Shown piece after piece: positions 8,797 through 17,749 of a stretch of 64,000 nt of DNA. The number at the start of each line of letters is the position of its first letter. Within the stretch, counting starts at the first letter, position 1. The position numbers were made by a program, and so were the translations under genes. The notes beneath the pieces are model-generated. The model ran no database searches, was not told the DNA's origin, and saw only the letters and a list, made by a program, of their open reading frames with translations. Source of the stretch: Caulobacter henricii (GTDB lineage Bacteria; Pseudomonadota; Alphaproteobacteria; Caulobacterales; Caulobacteraceae); NCBI RefSeq assembly GCF_001414055.1, contig NZ_CP013002.1, forward strand, positions 3,596,001 to 3,660,000, in the 5' to 3' direction.

Positions 8797-9349
8797 CAAG
8801 CGCCCGGTTGACCATTAGCACATTGACACGAGGCTGACCGATGAAGCCCAGAAGCCGCCCCTGGACATTGGCGTCGATCACGGCCTCGACCTGTGCCGTC
8901 GACAGGCCCCGCGCCTTGGCGACACGGGCGGCCTGCAGACGAGCAAAGGCCGGCGAGATGTCGGGATCAAGACCCGACCCCGAGGTGGTCACGGCATCAG
9001 CGGGGATAACCGCTCCGGGGTTTTCGGCCCGCAGGGCATCGGCCTCGGTCTTGACCCGCTCAGCTAGGGCTTCGTTCATCGGACCCATGTTCGAACCACT
9101 TGAGGCCGAGGCGTCATAGCCAGAGCCGGCAGCAGACGGGCGGGGATGCAGATACCTGGCGGCCGTGAAGGGTTGGCCGATCAGGGCCGAGCCGATCACC
9201 GTGCCCTTGGCGTCCCGAAGCAGGCTGCCATTGGCCTGTTCGGAAAACGCGGCCTGGGCCACGCCGGTGATGGTCAGGGGATAGCCCATGCCCAACAGGG
9301 CGGTAAACAGGCCCATCGAGACGAGAGCCGGACGGAGGTGGGAGAGCAT
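8777..9349 (-). CDS. kdpC: KdpC subunit of the Kdp K+-ATPase
   Basis: 190 residues, the usual KdpC length. One N-terminal membrane helix (ALVSMGLFTALLGMGYPLTITGVAQ) precedes a periplasmic domain with the family motifs ANGSLL, IGQPF, YLHPRPSAAGSGYDA and SSGSNMGP, and DPDISPAFARLQAARVAKARG near the C-terminus. KdpC is the small chaperone-like subunit that raises ATP affinity of KdpB and stabilises the KdpA-KdpB complex in the inner membrane. It sits between kdpB and kdpD as in the canonical order. Confidence 0.95.
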   Translation of the reverse strand: MLSHLRPALVSMGLFTALLGMGYPLTITGVAQAAFSEQANGSLLRDAKGTVIGSALIGQPFTAARYLHPRPSAAGSGYDASASSGSNMGPMNEALAERVKTEADALRAENPGAVIPADAVTTSGSGLDPDISPAFARLQAARVAKARGLSTAQVEAVIDANVQGRLLGFIGQPRVNVLMVNRALDARAPG

Positions 9350-9376
9350 GACTTTTGAGTCTCCGAGGAAGGCAGC

Positions 9377-11446
9377 CTAGGCCAGGCCGAGGCTGGAAAC
9401 GATCATGTCGATCAGTTTGATGCCGATGAACGGGGCGATCAGACCGCCGAGGCCGTAGATCAGCAGGTTGCGCGACAGCAGCTTGCCGGCCCCGACGGCG
9501 CGGTACTTGACCCCGCGCAGGGCCAGGGGGATCAGGGCGACGATCACCAGGGCGTTGAAGATCACAGCCGACAGGATCGCGCTTTGCGGGCTGTGGAGGC
9601 GCATGATGTTCATGGCCCCCAGAGCCGGCAGGGAGACCACGAACATCGCCGGAATGATGGCGAAGTACTTGGCCACGTCATTGGCGATCGAGAAGGTGGT
9701 CAGGGCACCGCGCGTGATCAGCATCTGCTTGCCGACCTCGACGATCTCGATGACCTTGGTCGGGTCACTGTCGAGATCGACCATGTTGCCGGCCTCGCGG
9801 GCCGCCTGGGCACCGGTCTGCATGGCGACCCCGACATCGGCCTGGGCCAAGGCGGGCGCATCGTTTGCGCCATCGCCGCACATGGCGACCAGACGACCCC
9901 GGCCCTGTTCCTCGCGGATCAGACGCAGCTTGTCCTCCGGCGTGGCCTCGGCCAGGAAGTCGTCGACCCCGGCCTCGGAAGCGATCGCCGCAGCGGTCAC
10001 CGGGTTGTCGCCGGTGATCATCACGGTGCGAAGTCCCATGCGGCGCAGGTCGGCGAACCGCTCCTTGACGCCTGGCTTGACCACGTCCTTCAGGTGGATG
10101 ACGCCGACCAGGACGCCGTTCTCGCTGACCGCCAGAGGCGTGCCGCCCGAGCGGGCGATGCGGTCAACGGCGGCGCTGACTTCGGCCGGGATCATGTTCG
10201 GGTCGAGGGCCAGGCTGCGATAGACGGCATCCACAGCCCCCTTGCGCCAGGACATCGATCCGGCATCCAGACCCGACTGGCGGGTCGAGGCGCTGAAGGC
10301 GATCGAGGTTGCGCCAGGCGGAACCTCGACGACGATCCCATGATGCCGACCCAGTTCGACGATCGACCGGCCTTCCGGAGTCTCGTCGGCCAGGGAGGCG
10401 CTAACGGCGGCGCGCAGCGCGGCTTCCGGACGGACCCCCGGGGCGGCGATCACTTCGGTGGCCATGCGGTTGCCGAAGGTTATGGTGCCAGTCTTGTCCA
10501 GCAGCAGGGTGTCGACATCGCCCGCCGCTTCGACCGCGCGGCCCGAGGTGGCCAGGACATTGACCTTCAGCAGTCGATCCATGCCAGCGATACCGACGGC
10601 CGACAACAGGCCGCCAATGGTCGTGGGAATGAGGGTGATGAACAGGGCCCCCAGAACCAGGGGGTCCAGGGCCACGCCCGAGAACTGCCCCAGTCCGAGC
10701 AGGGTGACCACGGCGATCAGGAAGATCAGGGTCAGGCCGGCCAGCAGCACGGCCAGGGCGATTTCGTTGGGCGTCTTGCGTCGGTCAGCACCCTCGACCA
10801 TGGCGATCATGCGGTCGAGGAAGGTGTTGCCCGCCTCGGCCGTGACCCGAACCTTGATCCAGTCAGAGACCACGGTGGTGCCGCCGGTAACGGCCGAGCG
10901 GTCACCACCGCTTTCGCGGATCACCGGGGCGCTTTCACCGGTGATGGCCGCCTCGTTGACACTGGCCATGCCCTCGATGATCTCGCCATCGGTCGGGATG
11001 ACATCGCCGGCCTCCACCAGGATCACCTCGCCGACGCCCAGCTTGTGAGCGGGGGTCGGGATGATGGTCCCGGCCTTGTCGTCGATAATCAGCTTGGCCT
11101 TTGTGGTGACGCGGGTGGCCCGCAGGCTGTCCGCCGCCGCCTTGCCGCGCCCTTCGGCGACGCTTTCAGCCAGGTTGGCGAACAGCACTGTCGCCCAGAG
11201 CCAGATCGCGATCTGGATCGCAAAGCCGGCCGGCTGGCCGCCGACCACTGCTGCGACCGCTGAAACGGTCGAGAGCAGGGCCACGATCCAGGTGGTGAAG
11301 ATCACCGGATTGCTGGTCAGTTGGCGTGGATCCAGCTTAAGGAAGGCGTCCTTGGCTGCGCGGAGCAGGACTGCTGAGGACAGGCCGCCGGCCAGGGCGT
11401 TGGCTTTGCGGCGGCCGTCCCCGAGAAGGGGTTCTAGGGTGGTCAT
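9377..11446 (-). CDS. kdpB: KdpB, P-type ATPase subunit of the Kdp K+ pump
   Basis: P-type ATPase of 689 residues that hydrolyses ATP to drive K+ import through KdpA. The phosphorylation motif is [14 protein letters not shown] (Asp near residue 305). The actuator loop has [10 protein letters not shown], and the hinge motifs are [14 protein letters not shown] and [21 protein letters not shown]. The membrane segments fit the family: two near the N-terminus, two before the P-domain and three at the C-terminus. No truncation or missing catalytic residue is visible. It starts 27 bp after kdpA. Confidence 0.97.
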   Translation of the reverse strand: MTTLEPLLGDGRRKANALAGGLSSAVLLRAAKDAFLKLDPRQLTSNPVIFTTWIVALLSTVSAVAAVVGGQPAGFAIQIAIWLWATVLFANLAESVAEGRGKAAADSLRATRVTTKAKLIIDDKAGTIIPTPAHKLGVGEVILVEAGDVIPTDGEIIEGMASVNEAAITGESAPVIRESGGDRSAVTGGTTVVSDWIKVRVTAEAGNTFLDRMIAMVEGADRRKTPNEIALAVLLAGLTLIFLIAVVTLLGLGQFSGVALDPLVLGALFITLIPTTIGGLLSAVGIAGMDRLLKVNVLATSGRAVEAAGDVDTLLLDKTGTITFGNRMATEVIAAPGVRPEAALRAAVSASLADETPEGRSIVELGRHHGIVVEVPPGATSIAFSASTRQSGLDAGSMSWRKGAVDAVYRSLALDPNMIPAEVSAAVDRIARSGGTPLAVSENGVLVGVIHLKDVVKPGVKERFADLRRMGLRTVMITGDNPVTAAAIASEAGVDDFLAEATPEDKLRLIREEQGRGRLVAMCGDGANDAPALAQADVGVAMQTGAQAAREAGNMVDLDSDPTKVIEIVEVGKQMLITRGALTTFSIANDVAKYFAIIPAMFVVSLPALGAMNIMRLHSPQSAILSAVIFNALVIVALIPLALRGVKYRAVGAGKLLSRNLLIYGLGGLIAPFIGIKLIDMIVSSLGLA

Positions 11447-11473
11447 GTCAAATCGCCTTTGCGATCAGCTGTG

Positions 11474-13186
11474 TCAGTGGACGCTGGCGACTGCGGCGAG
11501 CGCCTGGAAGTGTTCGACGATCGGACCCAGCGCCAAGGCAGGGAAGAATTGCAGGCCGCCGAGGATCAGGATCACCCCGATCAGCAGGCCAATGAACAGG
11601 CCGCCATCGGTGGGCAGGGTGCCCGAAGACGGGGCCAGCTTGGGCTTGGCGACCAGGGCACCGGCGATGGCCAGCACCGCGACGATGGGCGCGAAGCGGC
11701 CCAGCATCATCGAGATCCCCAGGGTGGTGTTCCACCACGGTGCATTGGCCGTCAGACCGGCAAAGGCCGAGCCGTTATTGGCCGAAGCCGAGGTGTAGCC
11801 GTAGAGGATCTCCGACAGGCCGTGCGGCCCGGCGTGCATCAATCCCTTCAAGGCCTCGGGCAACACAGCGGCTACGCCTGAGAAGCCCAGCGTCGACAGC
11901 GGGATCACAAGGACCGCCAGCATCGCCAATTGGATCTCGCGGGCCTCGACCTTTTTGCCGAGATATTCGGGCGTGCGGCCGACCATCAAGCCGGCGACAA
12001 ACACCGCCAGCAGGGCCATGACGACCATGACGGCGATCCCCGAGCCGATACCGCCGGGCAGGATCTCGCCCAGCTGCATCAGGAACATCGTTACCGCCCC
12101 ACCCAGGGGCATCAGGCTGGAGTGCATGCCATTGACCGAACCGTTGGAGGCCCCCGTGGTCATGGCGGCCCAGGCGGCTGTCGAGGGCGCGCCGAAGCGG
12201 ACTTCCTTGCCCTCCATGTTGACCGAGGAGTCGACATGGGCTGCGACTAGCGCGGGTGCCGACTGTGTCTCGGTGGCATAGATCGCCGCCGCACCGGCCG
12301 AGAGCAGGATCATGGCCGAGATCACCAGCGCGCGGATGTCCTTGCGTGCCATGGCCGAACGACCAAACGCAAAGAAGGCTGCCCAACCAAGGAGATTGAT
12401 CGATACCGCCGTGATCAGGTTGGTCAGCGGCGTTGGGTTCTCGAACGGGTGGGCGGAATTGACGTTGAAGAGGCCGCCGCCATTGATGCCCAGCTGTTTG
12501 ATGGCTTCCTGACTGGCCACGGCGAACAGGGCGATCTTCTGCGGCGCGCCTTCCAGGGTCGTGGCGTCAACGCTGGCGGCGAGGGTCTGGGGCAAGCCGA
12601 GGGCGACCAGCACGATCGACAGCACGATGGACAGCGGCAACAGGACGTAGAGCGTGGTGCGGACCAGGTCGGCCCAGAAATTGCCAACCCCTTCGCCGCG
12701 ATTGGCAATAAAGGCCCGGGCCAGGGCGGCCGCGACGGTCGCGCCGGTGGCGGCAGAAACGAAGTTCTGAACGGTCAGGACCAGCATCTGGCTGAGCGTC
12801 GACATCGTGGTCTCACCGCCATAGCTCTGCCAGTTGGTATTGGTCACGAAGCTGGCGGCGGTGTTGAAGGCCAGGTGCGGCGAGACGCCGGCGAAGCCCT
12901 GCGGGTTCAGCGGCAGCACACCCTGCAAGCGCAGAACGGCATAGACCATCACAAAGCCGACCGCATTGAAGGCCAGCAGGGCCAGGGCATAGGCATGCCA
13001 AGTCTGGCTTTTCTTAGGGTCAATGCCGCCGGCCGCATAGAACAGAGCCTCGACGGGTTTCAGCACCGGATCCAGCCAGGTGCGCTCGCCGTTCCAGACC
13101 CGAGACATGTAGACGCCCAAGGGCCAGGCGATCACGACCGCCAAGCACAGGGTCAGGGCGATTTCCGCCCATCCTTGCCAATTCAT
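11474..13186 (-). CDS. kdpA: KdpA, K+-binding channel subunit of the Kdp pump
   Basis: Polytopic protein of 570 residues, about ten membrane helices. It forms the K+-selective pore related to Trk/Ktr channels. Family segments include [19 protein letters not shown], where the first selectivity loop lies, [23 protein letters not shown] and [11 protein letters not shown]. It lies between kdpF and kdpB. Length and motif order indicate an intact subunit. Confidence 0.97.
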   Translation of the reverse strand: MNWQGWAEIALTLCLAVVIAWPLGVYMSRVWNGERTWLDPVLKPVEALFYAAGGIDPKKSQTWHAYALALLAFNAVGFVMVYAVLRLQGVLPLNPQGFAGVSPHLAFNTAASFVTNTNWQSYGGETTMSTLSQMLVLTVQNFVSAATGATVAAALARAFIANRGEGVGNFWADLVRTTLYVLLPLSIVLSIVLVALGLPQTLAASVDATTLEGAPQKIALFAVASQEAIKQLGINGGGLFNVNSAHPFENPTPLTNLITAVSINLLGWAAFFAFGRSAMARKDIRALVISAMILLSAGAAAIYATETQSAPALVAAHVDSSVNMEGKEVRFGAPSTAAWAAMTTGASNGSVNGMHSSLMPLGGAVTMFLMQLGEILPGGIGSGIAVMVVMALLAVFVAGLMVGRTPEYLGKKVEAREIQLAMLAVLVIPLSTLGFSGVAAVLPEALKGLMHAGPHGLSEILYGYTSASANNGSAFAGLTANAPWWNTTLGISMMLGRFAPIVAVLAIAGALVAKPKLAPSSGTLPTDGGLFIGLLIGVILILGGLQFFPALALGPIVEHFQALAAVASVH

Positions 13187-13198
13187 GGATTTGATCCG

Positions 13199-13285
13199 TC
13201 AGAACTTGTCGGGTCGCAGCAAGGCCGCGACCATATAGGCCGCGACGACGATCGCCCCGGCTCCCCACAGCACGCTCACCAGCAT
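13199..13285 (-). CDS. kdpF: KdpF, 28-residue Kdp accessory membrane peptide
   Basis: A 28-codon frame directly before kdpA, from ATG at 13285 to TGA at 13199. It encodes one hydrophobic helix and ends in LLRPDKF, very close to the conserved ALLRPERF-type ending of KdpF. KdpF sits in the membrane and stabilises the KdpABC complex. Two bases separate its start from the stop of another micro-ORF upstream, and 12 bp separate its stop from the kdpA start. Confidence 0.9.
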   Translation of the reverse strand: MLVSVLWGAGAIVVAAYMVAALLRPDKF

Positions 13286-13287
13286 GG

Positions 13288-13371
13288 TCAGACGCGCCTC
13301 AACGCCATGGCGAAACCCGCAAAGGCCGCAAACAGCCCCACCCCCAGCGCCAGAAAAATCAGGTCAGCCAT
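13288..13371 (-). CDS. 27-residue membrane peptide at head of kdp operon
   Basis: A 27-codon frame starts at 13371 behind a strong GGAGG (8 bp upstream) and stops 2 bp before kdpF. The peptide begins MADLIFLALGVGLF, has a single alanine/phenylalanine-rich membrane helix and ends in ALRRV. I do not know a characterised family, although short unnamed ORFs before kdpF occur in other alphaproteobacteria as far as I recall. Its position, spacing and ribosome binding site argue that it is translated and is the first gene of the operon, perhaps a further Kdp accessory peptide. Confidence 0.7.
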   Translation of the reverse strand: MADLIFLALGVGLFAAFAGFAMALRRV

Positions 13372-13443
13372 TTGCCGCCTCCATTCGGATAGACGGCTTG
13401 AAGACCACGAAGGCCCGTAAGCTCGCCATGCGGGAGAGGGCCT

Positions 13444-13466
13444 GCGGGCGTAAGGGGTGCGTAAAG
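13444..13466 (-). promoter_or_regulatory. candidate KdpE binding site
   Basis: GCGTAA occurs at 13448-13453 and again at 13459-13464, 11 bp apart. That is the tandem-hexamer spacing bound by OmpR-family regulators. Read on the minus strand it is CTTTACGCACCCCTTACGCC, which recalls the T-rich then ACCCCGCCCG layout of the E. coli KdpE box. It lies about 80-95 bp upstream of the first kdp start. Confidence 0.5.
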
Positions 13467-13845
13467 ATCCGACTACGGGGTTGCGCCAATAGCGGACCTT
13501 GGCTCATCTCCAGAATCCGGACCTTCAGGCGGATGTGCCGAAGGCGTTGTACGACCCGAAGCAGCCCCCTGGGGCAAAGTCACATTGTCCTAGCTGCGCC
13601 GGAAACACGGATGTTTGCGTCCGGCTCAGAAGTGATCCCAGCGCGCAACTTGGACGGCACGCCCATATCTTCGCCCTGGATGATGCCTATCGCTCCACTA
13701 TGCGGCCAACCGATACAACGCAGGTAGCCCGCCAGAGCGGCGGCTGCGCCCCTTCTCTGACCGTGCAGGCGAGATCTTCGAGTTGCGGCAGCTGGCGCGA
13801 CGGGGTGGTCTTGGACGCAGTCGGCCGACCATCAGGATTGTGCGT

Positions 13846-13923
13846 TTAGGTGACGCCGGACGAGACGATCATCAACAGGCTGCGGACGGCAACCGCCGCC
13901 ATTATGACGGACAGGCGGTTCAT
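13846..13923 (-). CDS. possible 25-residue membrane peptide
   Basis: A 25-codon frame from ATG at 13923 to TAA at 13846, with GGAGG about 5 bp upstream of the start. The peptide begins MNRLSVIMAAVAV and is largely hydrophobic. It lies 45 bp downstream of the SUMF1-fold gene on the same strand. Only the ribosome binding site and hydrophobicity support it; it may be chance. Confidence 0.25.
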   Translation of the reverse strand: MNRLSVIMAAVAVRSLLMIVSSGVT

Positions 13924-13968
13924 CCGGCCTCCGCGATGAGCGCCTGATCATTCGGACGGAAAAGCCGT

Positions 13969-15192
13969 TCACAGCGCCCTGGCTACGCGGAAGCCAACGG
14001 TCGTCCCACGCGTGAGCGGCGCGGCCGGCGCACGCCGGGCCGAGCGGATGGCGGCGGGTTCGGACGTCCAGTCGCCGCCGCGTTGCACGCGGGCCGCGCA
14101 ATTGGCCTCGTCAGCTATGCCGCCGTTGTTGGGCGCGCCGAAGTAACCGATGGCCTTGTGGCAGTCGCGCACCCATTCGGCGACGTTGCCGTGCAGATCG
14201 TGAAGCCCGAAGGCGTTGGCCGGATAGCTCGCCACCGGCACAGGCTGGCCGACAACCGACAGGAAGTTGGCGTCGTCGGTGACAATGGCCTCACCGGTGT
14301 TCCAGGCCGTCTCGCCGCCAGCGCGGGCGGCGTACTCCCACTCGCTCTCACTGGGCAGGAAATACTTCTGGCCTGTCTTCTTCGACAGCCAAGCTGCGTA
14401 GCCCATGGCGTCGTTCCAGGTGACATTTATAACCGGCTGCTTGCCCTGACCCCAGCCGCCGTCGGCCGGCTTCTGCGTACAGCCGTTGTCGGCGACACAG
14501 GCATTCCACTCGTCGAACGAAATCTCGGTGCGGCCAACGGCAAAGGGGTTTGCGAAGGTCACGGGGTGGCGCGGTCCCTCGTCACGGCCACGTCCCTCCT
14601 CAGCGGCCGTTGACCCCATGAGGAAGGTGCCGGCGGGGACGACAATCATTGAGGGGCAGTTGGGGCAATCCTGCACGGTCTGGCCCGCTGCATAGCTGGC
14701 CGCTTGCGGACTCGCCGCCGTTGAGGCTGTGTCTGTGTTGTTGAGATCGACCGCCTGGATCACGGCACCGGGCGCGAGCTGGATGCCCTTCTTTCCCGGC
14801 GCGCGGATCACCTGAACGATGTACTGCGTCGATGGGGTCGGATAGATCGCGCCCACCCTGATGATGTATCGTCCCCCGCCGGCGATGTAGGTTTCCTTCG
14901 CCTTCTTTGTCCCCGGCGTCGCAAACATCTCGCCGGCAATGAAATCGGATCGAGCCTCCGTCCCGGTCAGTGGGCAACCCAAGGCCGAGACAATGGAGAT
15001 CACTGATCGGCCGCCCGCGAAGCCGACCGTGAGGACGTCGCCCGGCTTGGTGTCGAAGTACAAGCAGCCCGACTCCGGCCCGGTGTCCGACCTGCTGACT
15101 CCACCATAGAGCCCATCCAACTGCATCTCCTGCGCAAACGTCGGCCCAGTGAGGATTGTTGCGCCCAGCGCTATCGCGATCAAATTTCGCAT
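13969..15192 (-). CDS. exported SUMF1/FGE-fold protein, paralogue 1
   Basis: 407 residues with an N-terminal signal peptide (LIAIALGATILTGPTFAQ). A beta-rich PPC-like domain (about 25-135) comes first, then a linker, then a SUMF1/formylglycine-generating-enzyme fold from DCPNCPSMIVVPAGTFLMGS to the terminal VGFRVARAL. Fold landmarks: GPRHPVTF, PVINVTWNDAMGYAAWLS, FLPSESEWEYAARAG, GLHDLHGNVAEW and RGGDW. The region where true FGEs have two catalytic cysteines (after RGG) has none, so oxidation of sulfatase cysteine is unlikely; a structural, binding or other role is more likely. Last gene of a five-gene operon: its ATG shares one base with the preceding stop (TGATG). Confidence 0.8.
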   Translation of the reverse strand: MRNLIAIALGATILTGPTFAQEMQLDGLYGGVSRSDTGPESGCLYFDTKPGDVLTVGFAGGRSVISIVSALGCPLTGTEARSDFIAGEMFATPGTKKAKETYIAGGGRYIIRVGAIYPTPSTQYIVQVIRAPGKKGIQLAPGAVIQAVDLNNTDTASTAASPQAASYAAGQTVQDCPNCPSMIVVPAGTFLMGSTAAEEGRGRDEGPRHPVTFANPFAVGRTEISFDEWNACVADNGCTQKPADGGWGQGKQPVINVTWNDAMGYAAWLSKKTGQKYFLPSESEWEYAARAGGETAWNTGEAIVTDDANFLSVVGQPVPVASYPANAFGLHDLHGNVAEWVRDCHKAIGYFGAPNNGGIADEANCAARVQRGGDWTSEPAAIRSARRAPAAPLTRGTTVGFRVARAL

Positions 15193-16448
15193 CACAGCGC
15201 CCTCGCCACCCGGAAGCCTAGTGAAGGGACGCGAACCACGCGGCTGGCTGCGCCGCGTACTGCTGAACGGGCATGGCGCGGCTCGCTGTCGAAGCCGCCG
15301 CCGCGATGGATTGCGCCGACGTTGCAGTCGCCACCGCTTGCCGCTGCGCCATTGGTGGGGGCTCCGACGTAACCGCTGTCAAGGCAATCGAGCGTCCACT
15401 CCCATACATTGCCGTGCATGTCGTAGAGACCAAAGGCGTTGGCCGGATAGCCGCCAACATTAACGGTCTTCTTGAACTGGTTCAGGATGTTGGCGTCATC
15501 GGTAATGATCGCGTCTCCGGTGTTCCAGGCCGTGTCGGAACCGGCTCGCGCGGCATATTCCCACTCGGCTTCTGAGGGGATGAAATACAGTTTTCCCGTC
15601 TTCGTGCTGAGCCAGTTGGCGTAGTTCACAGCCTGGGCGAAGTTGACGTTGATGACCGGGCGGCGGTCACGGCCCCAGCCCTGGTCTGGCGGCGAGGCCC
15701 CGCAAGCACCTGCGGCAACGCAGAGATCATATTCTGCGAACGTGACCTCATAGGTCCCCATGGCGAACGGACGCGCGAACATTACCTGGTGGCGTGGACC
15801 CTCGATGCCATCACGGCCCAGCTCATCCGGAGGCGACCCCATAACGAAGGAGCCGCCGGGAAGAACGGTCATCTGCGGGCAGCCAGTGCAGTCTGCGAAG
15901 GCCGAGCCCACCTCGCGCGTCTCGCCACCGCTGACGGTCGATGCCGTGCCGTCGCGCGGCTTGGCCGCTGCCACGCCCGGGGGCAGTACCTTGCCCTTGG
16001 GCGTCGCGTTCTGAACGATCTTGATGGTGTATGGCCCCATGCCCTGGCTGCCGGCAAAGATGCCGACGCCCCAGATCGCCGTGGTGCGCACCAGATACCG
16101 ACCACCACCGGATACGAAGCTGAACTCCTGGTCACCGCCGACACCAGCGGTGCCATTCTTATGGACCACGGTGAACTCTTCGGAGCAGGCTTCCCCCCCG
16201 CCCACGTAGAAATCCATTCGCATAGCTTTGGAGCTCACATCGACGGTGACGGAAGTCCCCTTATCCACATCAAGCTCGAAGCAGTGATAAGGGGCGCGAG
16301 GTTCCCGGTCGGTCTCGACAAACCGCGCAGCAACGACGCTTCCGGGCTTCAAAACGCCCTTGCTGGTTCTCGATGGCGACTGAGCCGCCGCCGAGGTCGC
16401 GCAAAGCAGCAGCATCGCGGCGGCGGCCAAACGGCAAGCTCTAAGCAT
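15192..16448 (-). CDS. exported SUMF1/FGE-fold protein, paralogue 2
   Basis: 418 residues from the ATG at 16448, where a clean signal peptide begins (MLRACRLAAAAMLLLCATSAAAQ); an upstream in-frame extension would overlap the previous gene and lacks protein character. Layout as in its neighbours: PPC-like domain (about 35-170), DCTGCPQMTVLPGGSFVMGS, then the SUMF1 fold with GPRHQVMF, PVINVNFAQAVNYANWLS, FIPSEAEWEYAARAG, GLYDMHGNVWEW, RGGGF and terminal LGFRVARAL. No cysteines follow RGG, so the copper-dependent FGE site is absent. It lies 17 bp after paralogue 3 and abuts paralogue 1. Confidence 0.8.
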   Translation of the reverse strand: MLRACRLAAAAMLLLCATSAAAQSPSRTSKGVLKPGSVVAARFVETDREPRAPYHCFELDVDKGTSVTVDVSSKAMRMDFYVGGGEACSEEFTVVHKNGTAGVGGDQEFSFVSGGGRYLVRTTAIWGVGIFAGSQGMGPYTIKIVQNATPKGKVLPPGVAAAKPRDGTASTVSGGETREVGSAFADCTGCPQMTVLPGGSFVMGSPPDELGRDGIEGPRHQVMFARPFAMGTYEVTFAEYDLCVAAGACGASPPDQGWGRDRRPVINVNFAQAVNYANWLSTKTGKLYFIPSEAEWEYAARAGSDTAWNTGDAIITDDANILNQFKKTVNVGGYPANAFGLYDMHGNVWEWTLDCLDSGYVGAPTNGAAASGGDCNVGAIHRGGGFDSEPRHARSAVRGAASRVVRVPSLGFRVARAL

Positions 16449-16465
16449 CAACTTATCCACTATTG

Positions 16466-17749
16466 TCACAGCGCCCGCGCTACACGGAACCCGACGCTGG
16501 GCAAGCGCTGCCCTAGCGGTGAGGGGCGGCGCGCAGCCGAACGGGTCAATGCCGGTTCGTCGGCAAAACCACCGCCGCGTACAACCCCGCGCACGCAGGT
16601 TCCGGTGCGGGCCCCTCCGTCGGCGGGCGCGCCAAAATAGCCAGTGTCGTCGTAGCAATCCTGGACCCACTCAGCGACGTTGCCGTGCATGTCGTGCAGG
16701 CCAAAGGCGTTGGGCGGAAAGCCGCCGACCGCCACGGTCTTCCCGAACTGACTTAGCAAGTTGGCGTCGTCGATAATGATAGCGTCGCCAGTCGACCAGG
16801 CGGTGTCTCCGCCGGCGCGCGCGGCATATTCCCACTCGCTCTCGCTGGGCAGGAAATACTTCTGGCCTGTGCTCTCTGACAGCCAGGCGGCATAGGCACG
16901 AGCATCGCTCCAACTCACGTTGATGATCGGGCGCGTCGCTTGTCCCCAGCCCTCGTCGGCCGGCCGATGCAGACATCCGCCGGCGTCGACGCAGACGTTC
17001 CACTGCTCGAAGGTGACCTCTGTGCGGCCGATGGCGAAAGGTGCAGTGAAGGTGACGGGGTGGCGCGGGCCCTCATCACGGCCACGGCCGATTTCCGTCG
17101 ACAGCGAACCCATCATAAACTGGCCGGCGGGCAGCACCAACATCTCTGGGCAGGTCGGGCAGTCCTTGATCGTTTGGCCGGCGACGGTAGTCGCGTCGGC
17201 CCGAGAAGCCACCGTAGAGGCCGTCGCTGGACCGATATCGGCAGCGACTTGGACGACCTCGCCTGGTGCCAGACGGTCACCGCCGGAACCGCCTCGCGTC
17301 GCGGTGAGCGTGTATTCGAAAGTCGAGATGTAGCCGACTGCACCCGTGAATGGCGACTGTGCATGCACACCAATCATGTAGCGGCCGCCGCCCGACAGTA
17401 TCTTGACTTCCGAACTGCCTGTGCCGGCGAACATCTTGGCCTTGCCAAGGATTTCGGGCGTTCCCTCCAGGCAGGTTTGACCACGATGGACAGAAACCCA
17501 GACCGGCTTGTTGTATAGGTTGGGTGAGTGGTTTTTGGCCTCGATTTGCCAAGTTTCACCCGCCTGGGTGTCTAGCACATGGCATTCAGTGGGCCGGTCC
17601 CAGTTGGCATTGCGGGGCGTGTCCGCGCCAAGCTTACCTGTGATCGGTTGTCCCGATTGAAGGGGGGCGGAGTCGGCAGCGGATGCGAACACAAGGGCGG
17701 AAAAGGCCCCGACAGCCCAACCGCAGGCCCCACTGATCAACCGCCCCAT
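16466..17749 (-). CDS. exported SUMF1/FGE-fold protein, paralogue 3
   Basis: 427 residues from the ATG at 17749, preceded by GAGGTG and starting a signal peptide (MGRLISGACGWAVGAFSALVF...ADSAP). The gene overlaps the end of the upstream coiled-coil gene by 13 bp. A PPC-like domain (about 30-170) precedes DCPTCPEMLVLPAGQFMMGS and the SUMF1 fold, with GPRHPVTF, PIINVSWSDARAYAAWLS, FLPSESEWEYAARAG, GLHDMHGNVAEW, RGGGF and VGFRVARAL. A second conserved cysteine pair (CVDAGGC) is shared by all three paralogues (CVADNGC, CVAAGAC). Catalytic FGE cysteines are absent. Confidence 0.8.
   Translation of the reverse strand: MGRLISGACGWAVGAFSALVFASAADSAPLQSGQPITGKLGADTPRNANWDRPTECHVLDTQAGETWQIEAKNHSPNLYNKPVWVSVHRGQTCLEGTPEILGKAKMFAGTGSSEVKILSGGGRYMIGVHAQSPFTGAVGYISTFEYTLTATRGGSGGDRLAPGEVVQVAADIGPATASTVASRADATTVAGQTIKDCPTCPEMLVLPAGQFMMGSLSTEIGRGRDEGPRHPVTFTAPFAIGRTEVTFEQWNVCVDAGGCLHRPADEGWGQATRPIINVSWSDARAYAAWLSESTGQKYFLPSESEWEYAARAGGDTAWSTGDAIIIDDANLLSQFGKTVAVGGFPPNAFGLHDMHGNVAEWVQDCYDDTGYFGAPADGGARTGTCVRGVVRGGGFADEPALTRSAARRPSPLGQRLPSVGFRVARAL

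Larger units (their letters stand above)
13372..13968. other. kdp upstream region with no confident gene
   Basis: About 600 bases lie between the end of the SUMF1-fold operon and the kdp operon, both on the minus strand. The kdp-proximal part holds the candidate KdpE site. Long frames on the plus strand (for example from 13499) have no recognisable protein character and no ribosome binding site. A 25-codon minus-strand frame is listed separately. The remainder shows nothing I can support. Confidence 0.5.

Noticed and set aside
9468..11263. Plus-strand ORFs of 250-560 codons across kdpB.
   Set aside because: Antisense shadows of a clearly recognised P-type ATPase gene.
13499..13849. A 116-codon plus-strand frame upstream of kdp.
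   Set aside because: No recognisable domain, no ribosome binding site and composition like non-coding DNA; left unannotated.
13969..16466. The three SUMF1-fold genes as active formylglycine-generating enzymes.
   Set aside because: The conserved catalytic cysteine pair expected after RGG is missing in all three, and no sulfatase gene is nearby.
16449..16670. Upstream extension of SUMF1 paralogue 2 to 16670.
   Set aside because: It would overlap the previous gene by about 200 bp and the signal peptide begins at the ATG at 16448.
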